The notes beneath the pieces were generated by a model. The model was not told the DNA's origin. It made no database searches and was given only the letters and a program-made list of their open reading frames with translations. Below are positions 30,794-35,274 of a stretch of DNA of 35,274 nt, piece by piece. The translations under genes were made by a program, and so were the position numbers. Position 1 is the first letter of the stretch. Every line of letters starts with the position of its first letter. This DNA is from an uncultured Clostridia bacterium (GTDB lineage Bacteria > Bacillota > Clostridia > Christensenellales > UBA1242), in assembly GCA_944332185.1 (NCBI GenBank), contig CALVJJ010000011.1:1-35274 (forward strand). Reading direction: 5' to 3'.

Positions 30794-31950
30794 TATTCCC
30801 TCTCTTGATTGTGATATACAATATTTCCATCGATCATAGTCCAGACAATATAGTCTTGGATATGGAACAACCACTGATCATCTTGCATATCTATATTTTT
30901 ATCTAGTAAAAGTATATCAGCAAAAAAACCTTTTTGCAATACCCCTATGTGATATTGCTGATAATTTTTGGTACACATAGATAGCAACTCCATAGTGGAA
31001 ATAGCATTAGGATTGTGACTATGCGTATTGCAGAGCATTTTCACTGTTTTTAATTCATCTACCATAGCATCTCCAAAAGTTGCATAACCTGTGCCTAAAC
31101 ATAACGGAATATGCTTTGACAGATATGCCATAATAGGTGTTATACCATATCCAAAGAGCATATCTTCTTGTGGACAAATCGTTAGACTAGATTGATTACA
31201 TTTTAAAAAATCCATATCTTCCTTATCCATATTCGTACCATATATAAGCTCATGAGGAAATTGTAAAATACCAAGATTATCTAAAAAAGCAACTGGAGAA
31301 CACTCTACCTCTTTTATACTTTGTCCAATGTCTAATAGTGACCTATGAATTGGAAAATGAATGGCAATATCCTGTTCTTTTAGAAGTTGCACCATCGGTA
31401 GTAGTTGCTCATCTGTCAATGCATACGTATCTACACTGTATAAGAAAGGTTTTGTCAGTTTTCCCTGCAACCAAAGACTTTGTTTTTTTAAAGCATCTAA
31501 GGATGTAACTTGTCCTTTATCAAATATACCAAATCCAATCCAATTCCTTATGCCAGCATTTTGATAAGCTTCTTTGCATTCTTTAGCATATCCACTGTAG
31601 TCAAAAATGGTTGTCACACCATTTTGAATCATTTGTTTTGCAAGTTTTTGAGCCTTATGTTTTACCTCTACAGGAGACTGCTTTTGTTGTTGTAGCAATA
31701 TGCTTTGTTCCAAATCTTCTAGATCTTCTATATGATTTTCAATAAAATAATCGCCAATTTTCACATATCCGTTGATAAGCCCGGGCATCAATATATTGCC
31801 ATGACAATCTATTTCTTTATCACATATATCAATGTTTTTGTCACCAACATATATAATTTTGTCATTTTCTATGATAATAATTCCATTATTTATAATTGTG
31901 TTATTTTCATCAAATGTCCAAATCGTAGCATTCTTTAATTTTACTTTCAT
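30793..31950 (-). CDS. amidohydrolase-superfamily protein lacking most metal ligands
   Basis: The 385 residues follow the MtaD/TrzA-like (cytosine/adenosine deaminase-related) layout: a beta-sandwich N-terminus (LKNATIWTFDENNTIINNGIIIIENDKIIYVG), then GNILMPGLIN, an (alpha/beta) barrel, and a C-terminal KGFFADILLLD...IVWTMIDGNIVYHN. The metal residues are mostly gone. The HxH after PGLIN reads Tyr62-Val-Lys64, the Glu of HxxE is Ile201 (His198 is kept), the next His is Tyr237 and the GTD aspartate is Gly288. Deaminase or hydrolase activity is therefore unlikely, yet the frame is intact with an AAGGAGAGGT SD. It probably acts as a pseudo-enzyme or binding protein. It is preceded by a terminator-like hairpin and followed by a coupled micro-ORF. 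Confidence 0.85.
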   Translation of the reverse strand: MKVKLKNATIWTFDENNTIINNGIIIIENDKIIYVGDKNIDICDKEIDCHGNILMPGLINGYVKIGDYFIENHIEDLEDLEQSILLQQQKQSPVEVKHKAQKLAKQMIQNGVTTIFDYSGYAKECKEAYQNAGIRNWIGFGIFDKGQVTSLDALKKQSLWLQGKLTKPFLYSVDTYALTDEQLLPMVQLLKEQDIAIHFPIHRSLLDIGQSIKEVECSPVAFLDNLGILQFPHELIYGTNMDKEDMDFLKCNQSSLTICPQEDMLFGYGITPIMAYLSKHIPLCLGTGYATFGDAMVDELKTVKMLCNTHSHNPNAISTMELLSMCTKNYQQYHIGVLQKGFFADILLLDKNIDMQDDQWLFHIQDYIVWTMIDGNIVYHNQERE

Positions 31951-31960
31951 ACCTCTCCTT

Positions 31961-31985
31961 AAAAAAAGGTGTCTTTAGACACCTT
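31961..31985 (-). terminator. terminator/attenuator between degV and the amidohydrolase gene
   Basis: Perfect stem AAGGTGTC/GACACCTT (31966-31973 with 31978-31985), four-base loop, followed on the minus strand by seven T residues. It overlaps the degV stop, and the amidohydrolase SD begins immediately after the T run, so the downstream gene depends on read-through or an internal promoter. Confidence 0.82.
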
Positions 31986-32850
31986 ATCTATTTTTTGCAT
32001 GGAAGACAACAGCAAGTGTTCCTTGTCCACAATGTGTTCCAATGGTTGGCCCAATTTGTTGAACCCATATTTCTGCATCTTTTCCAACAACTTCTTCTAT
32101 TTTTTGTTTTAATATCAAAGCATCTTCTTCGCAATCACCATGCATTATTCCAATAGGATAATCAGCAACATTGTATCCTAATTTTTTTACATAATTCACT
32201 AATTCTAGAATAGATTTTTTTCTTCCACTAATCTTGCCAACTGCTTCAATTTTTCCTTCTGGACTTACTCTTAATATAGGTTTGATATTGAGTAGTCCAC
32301 CAAAGAAAGCCTGTGTACTACTTAACCTACCACCTCTTACCAAATGTTTTAAATCATTCACGGTAAAGTACGTTGCATAATGTTCTCTTTCTTTTTCTAC
32401 ATAACTAATAATTTCATCATCAGTTGCTCCACGTTTGTGCATAATTGCTGCTTCATAGACTAAAATCCCTGCACCTAAAGAAATACTTAATGTATCTACG
32501 TGTCTAATATTTTGATGTGGATATTTTACTTTCAATTCTTGAATAGCTTGTTCTAAAAAATTAAATGTACCACTAAGACTACTACTAAAATGAACATATA
32601 GAATATCTTGTCCGTTTTCGAGATAAGGAGTAAAGATATCAATATAATTTTGTGGATTCAGCGCACTTGTAATTGGCATTTCTCCAGCTTTTACTTCTGC
32701 AAAAAATTCTTTAAAATTATGATTTTTCCCTAAGTCATAATTATATTGTTGATCTTTTAAAGTGTATGGCATACTAATATATTCAATGCCTAATTTTTCT
32801 GCTTTATCCCACCATAATTCACAATTACTATCAGTAAAGAAAACGCTCAT
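31984..32850 (-). CDS. DegV family fatty-acid-binding protein
   Basis: DegV/FakB proteins bind single fatty acids; in Firmicutes with FakA they supply acyl chains for phosphorylation. The 288 residues match the family: FFTDSNCELWWDKAEKLGIEYISMPYTL at the start, the head-group contact region MPITSALNPQNY, HFSSSLSGTFNFL, and VDTLSISLGAGILVYEAA. VRGGRLSSTQAFFGGLLNIKPILRVSPEGKIEAVGK and a late IGPTIGTHCGQGTLAVVFHA follow, the last holding the conserved cavity loop. GGAGAG precedes the ATG. It lies 13 bases after lysS and is likely co-transcribed with it. Confidence 0.94.
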   Translation of the reverse strand: MSVFFTDSNCELWWDKAEKLGIEYISMPYTLKDQQYNYDLGKNHNFKEFFAEVKAGEMPITSALNPQNYIDIFTPYLENGQDILYVHFSSSLSGTFNFLEQAIQELKVKYPHQNIRHVDTLSISLGAGILVYEAAIMHKRGATDDEIISYVEKEREHYATYFTVNDLKHLVRGGRLSSTQAFFGGLLNIKPILRVSPEGKIEAVGKISGRKKSILELVNYVKKLGYNVADYPIGIMHGDCEEDALILKQKIEEVVGKDAEIWVQQIGPTIGTHCGQGTLAVVFHAKNR

Positions 32851-32863
32851 ACTTACTCTCCTT

Positions 32864-34345
32864 CTATTTCATATTTGGGAATAATACAACATCACGAATA
32901 GTTGGTTGATCACACATTACGGTCATGAATCGATCAATACCAAATCCTAATCCACTCATTGGTGGCATACCATGTTCCATAGCAAGTAAGAAATCTTCAT
33001 CAAGTTCAAAAGCTTCTTCATCACCTTTTAATTTATTACGCATTTGTTCTTCAAAACCTGCTCTTTGAATTTGTGGGTCTACAAGTTCACTATAGGCTTT
33101 GACTAATTCAATCCCGCATACTAATACTTGGAACATTTCTATAATTTTCTTATTCGCATCACTTGGTCTAGCTAAAGGAACAAGGTTTGGATAATTATAT
33201 ACAATAGTTGGTTTTATAATATTTGGTCTAATTTTACGTTTGTACATATAATCATATAGACCACCAAGTCCTACCACAGCATCAATTTCTTTATTATCAA
33301 AAATGTTAAGTGCTTTCACTTTTGCTTTTAATTCTTCTACATCATCGTAATCTAGAATATTTAGACCTAACAAATCATTTAATGATTGAATATAATCTAC
33401 TCTATCCCATTCTGCACCAAAATCTAATTCTGTGCCTTGGTAAGTTAATTTTGTAGATCCGTTACATTCCATGAGAATGCCTTTAATAAATTCTTGCACA
33501 AACTCTATATTCTTTTTATAATCCCAATAACTTGCATACCATTCTAGCATTGTGAATTCTTGTAAGTGAGAGCTATCCATTCCCTCATTTCTAAAATTCT
33601 TAGCAAGCTCAAATACTCTAGGAATTCCTCCTGCTACTACTTGTTTCAAATAAGTCTCTGGAGATATTCTTAAGTTATAAGTTTTATCTAGCGCATTGTG
33701 TTTGGTTACAAATGGTTTTGCAGCAGCCCCACATGCTACAGATTGTAAAATTGGAGTTTCGACTTCAATAAAGCCATTTTCACCTAAAAATTTTCGAATA
33801 TAAGCTAACATTTTACTTCTTTTTAAGAAGACTTGTCTATGTTCTTCATTGGTAATAAGATCAAGATATCTTTGACGATAAATGGTTTCTATATCAGTAA
33901 GACCATGGAACTTTTCAGGCAATGGTCTCATTGCTTTTGATAATAGATGTAATTTATGAACTCGTACAGTGAGTTCGCCTGTATTAGTATGATAAATTTC
34001 TCCATCGACACCAATATAATCTCCTGTATCTACAAAATCCTTAAAGAATTTGTATTCATCAGCATTTAATTCATTCACTCCAATAGAAACTTGCAACATT
34101 CCAAAAATATCACTAATTTTTACAAAAGAGAATTTTCCAAATACACGTTTGAAGATCACTCTGCCTGCGACACTTACTTTATCTCCATCTTTTCCACTGG
34201 ATAAAATTTCTTGAATAGAACGTGTTTGATCGAATTTTGGTGCATATGGGTTGATCCCATTTTCTTTTAATGTCTGTATTTTTAATTTTCTAATATCTGT
34301 TTCTTTATATAAATTTTTTAAATTGTTATCAAATTCAATTGCCAT
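32864..34345 (-). CDS. lysS: lysyl-tRNA synthetase, class II
   Basis: Charges tRNA-Lys. From the ATG at 34345 (GGAGA SD) it has 493 residues; an ATG four codons upstream (34357) has a poorer site. It has an N-terminal OB-fold (SVAGRVIFKRVFGKFSFVKISDIFGMLQVSI), MRPLPEKFHGLTDIETIYRQRYLDLI, and motif 2 region ELAKNFRNEGMDSSHLQEFTMLEWYASY. Motif 3 GLGFGIDRFMTVMCDQPTIRDVVLFP follows at the C-terminus. Length is normal (about 495-500). No T-box structure is recognisable in the 107-base leader region. Confidence 0.96.
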   Translation of the reverse strand: MAIEFDNNLKNLYKETDIRKLKIQTLKENGINPYAPKFDQTRSIQEILSSGKDGDKVSVAGRVIFKRVFGKFSFVKISDIFGMLQVSIGVNELNADEYKFFKDFVDTGDYIGVDGEIYHTNTGELTVRVHKLHLLSKAMRPLPEKFHGLTDIETIYRQRYLDLITNEEHRQVFLKRSKMLAYIRKFLGENGFIEVETPILQSVACGAAAKPFVTKHNALDKTYNLRISPETYLKQVVAGGIPRVFELAKNFRNEGMDSSHLQEFTMLEWYASYWDYKKNIEFVQEFIKGILMECNGSTKLTYQGTELDFGAEWDRVDYIQSLNDLLGLNILDYDDVEELKAKVKALNIFDNKEIDAVVGLGGLYDYMYKRKIRPNIIKPTIVYNYPNLVPLARPSDANKKIIEMFQVLVCGIELVKAYSELVDPQIQRAGFEEQMRNKLKGDEEAFELDEDFLLAMEHGMPPMSGLGFGIDRFMTVMCDQPTIRDVVLFPNMK

Positions 34346-34402
34346 AATTTTCTCCATATTATTATTTGAATCCTTTTTTAAGGATCCTTTTACATCATAG
34401 TT

Positions 34403-34431
34403 ACTATATCATAAATATCCCAAAAAAGCAA
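34403..34431 (-). promoter_or_regulatory. possible lysS promoter
   Basis: Minus-strand -35 TTGCTT (34426-34431, 3/6), 17-base spacer, -10 TATAGT (34403-34408, 5/6) with an extended TG one base upstream. A ten-base palindrome AAGGATCCTT (34380-34389) lies in the leader between start site and lysS. Confidence 0.42.
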
Positions 34432-34450
34432 CAAATCTACCAAAAAATAC

Positions 34451-34478
34451 AAAAAAGCAAGACGTTAAAATCTTGCTT
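34451..34478 (-). terminator. intrinsic terminator of the lytic transglycosylase gene
   Basis: Eight-base stem AAGCAAGA/TCTTGCTT (34455-34462 with 34471-34478), eight-base loop containing the stop codon, followed by six T residues on the minus strand. Confidence 0.78.
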
Positions 34479-35001
34479 GATATACTCTATAATTATTATT
34501 TACCTTTTCAATATACTCATTAGTTTCTGTATATGGTGTACTGATCAGTGTCACACCGTTATAGGAATATTCTGGATCCATCAGCCAATCGTTTACATTA
34601 TTAAATCCGGCATTATAACTTGCCAATAATACTGTTAGATCTGTTCCTACTTGAGTCGTTAAATATTTTAGATAGTAACAACCAAATTGAATATTGGTTT
34701 CAGGTGAAAACAAATCATAACTATCTAGATCTAATTTTTCAGCTACTTCTTGGGCTGTGCTAGGCATGAGTTGCATGAGCCCAACAGCACCTTTAGAACT
34801 TACTTTTGTAGGTTTGAATCTGCTTTCTACGTTGATAATAGATGCAACTAATGCCGGATCTAGTTGATATTCTTCAGCATATTTTTCAATATACGTTTTA
34901 TACTCTAGTGGATACACAAAACAATATAATGCCACTGCTCCACCTAGAATACCTACTAATGCCAATAAAATAATTCCAAATACAATTAAATTTTTTTTCA
35001 T
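34465..35001 (-). CDS. membrane-anchored lytic transglycosylase (SLT/GH23 domain)
   Basis: Peptidoglycan-cleaving enzyme on the outer face of the membrane. The 178 residues start with a Lys-Lys then hydrophobic segment (about 5-30), an uncleaved anchor or signal peptide. The SLT domain follows: ALVASIINVESRFKP with catalytic Glu59, then SSKGAVGLMQLMPSTAQEVAEKL (68-90), FSPETNIQFGCYYLKYL, LLASYNAGFNNVNDWL and TNEYIEKVNNNYRVYQ, a full Slt70-like core. It is monocistronic, closed by its own terminator. The SD is weak (TAAGAG), and a TTGACA at 35027-35032 has no well-spaced -10. Confidence 0.92.
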   Translation of the reverse strand: MKKNLIVFGIILLALVGILGGAVALYCFVYPLEYKTYIEKYAEEYQLDPALVASIINVESRFKPTKVSSKGAVGLMQLMPSTAQEVAEKLDLDSYDLFSPETNIQFGCYYLKYLTTQVGTDLTVLLASYNAGFNNVNDWLMDPEYSYNGVTLISTPYTETNEYIEKVNNNYRVYQARF

Positions 35002-35210
35002 ATATTTAGTATACTCTTACATCTGATTTTATTTCATTTTTATCTTTGTCAAATCCTAAATAAAGTATACCTATTTTGTCGATAAATTGATTTTTATTCC
35101 CTATTTTATTTGTAATAAAAATGTTATATTATGAATATTTTTTGGTTTATAGTATTACTTATAGGATTGGTAGCAAAAATTTTCTATGATATAATTTTTA
35201 TTTTTTAAAC

Positions 35211-35250
35211 AATAAAAAAGAGAGGTAAGCTTGGCTTATTCCCTCTCTTT
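35211..35250 (-). terminator. intrinsic terminator for a gene beyond the right edge
   Basis: Stem AAAGAGAGG/CCTCTCTTT (35217-35225 with 35242-35250) extended by TAAGC/GCTTA with a three-base loop and a three-base bulge, followed by TTTTTT on the minus strand. It implies a minus-strand gene ending at or beyond the window edge. Confidence 0.75.
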
Positions 35251-35274
35251 CTTACATAGGAAAGAAGAGCTACC

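Noticed and set aside
34346-34464. T-box or lysine riboswitch before lysS
   Set aside because: The region is too short and lacks the T-box sequence and a competing terminator; only a ten-base palindrome is present.
35131-35208. 25-codon hydrophobic plus-strand ORF near the right edge
   Set aside because: It has no SD, no well-spaced promoter, and the hairpin after it has its T run on the minus strand; in such AT-rich DNA a chance hydrophobic ORF is easy to get.
1-35274. CRISPR arrays, insertion sequences, prophage or integron signals
   Set aside because: No spaced direct repeats, transposase or integrase, or att-like duplication was seen; the region is conserved chromosomal backbone with a few accessory genes.

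Overview
The window is low-GC Bacillota chromosome, most likely from a spore-forming, probably gut-associated member of the Clostridia. The evidence is AT-rich sequence, strong purine-rich Shine-Dalgarno (SD) sites, the sporulation membrane protein YlbJ, mcsA-mcsB-clpC, hslVU, a DUF4364 protein, TrmFO and a long-form HPF. Almost every gene is on the minus strand, so most of the text reads right to left. No phage, insertion sequence, CRISPR array or rRNA is visible.

Layout, in minus-strand reading order. (1) 35.2-30.7 kb: a terminator for a gene beyond the right edge, a lytic transglycosylase, then lysS-degV. A terminator-like hairpin follows, then an amidohydrolase-family protein that has lost most of its metal ligands, and a 21-codon hydrophobic micro-ORF coupled to it. 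(2) 30.5-25.9 kb: mcsA-mcsB-clpC (no ctsR) from a perfect consensus promoter, then hpf with its own promoter and terminator. (3) 25.8-22.6 kb: a degenerate ABC ATPase overlapping a PucR-type HTH gene; a divergent Q/N/S-rich protein; a small helical protein coupled to a cytoplasmic-type subtilase; tRNA-Gln(CUG). (4) 22.5-17.7 kb: a BspA-like surface protein, DUF4364 (+), an unrecognised helical protein, ylbJ (+) and a divergent patatin-like lipase. (5) 17.6-12.3 kb: ylxM-ffh-rpsP-khpA-rimM-trmD-rbgA-rnhB-yraN, from a perfect consensus promoter with an inverted repeat over the start site. (6) 12.2-11.8 kb: rplS alone, with its own promoter, structured leader and terminator. (7) 11.5-0 kb: a probable ten-gene operon comM-dprA-topA-trmFO-hslV-hslU-hisS-aspS-tcdA-trx, with an archaeal-type aspS; trx runs off the left edge.

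Functional themes are translation and tRNA modification (rplS, rpsP, rimM, trmD, trmFO, tcdA, hisS, aspS, lysS, rbgA, khpA, hpf), protein targeting (ffh, ylxM) and regulated proteolysis (hslVU, clpC with McsAB, subtilase). DNA topology and uptake-associated recombination are represented by topA, dprA, comM and rnhB.

The parts least explained by known biology are the two intact pseudo-enzyme genes (amidohydrolase and ABC ATPase), each tightly coupled to a small partner ORF. Also unexplained are the divergent Q/N/S-rich protein next to the small-protein/subtilase pair, and the unrecognised 234-residue protein. Promoter and terminator calls are by eye from consensus and spacing. Family names come from recognised motifs; no database search was run.
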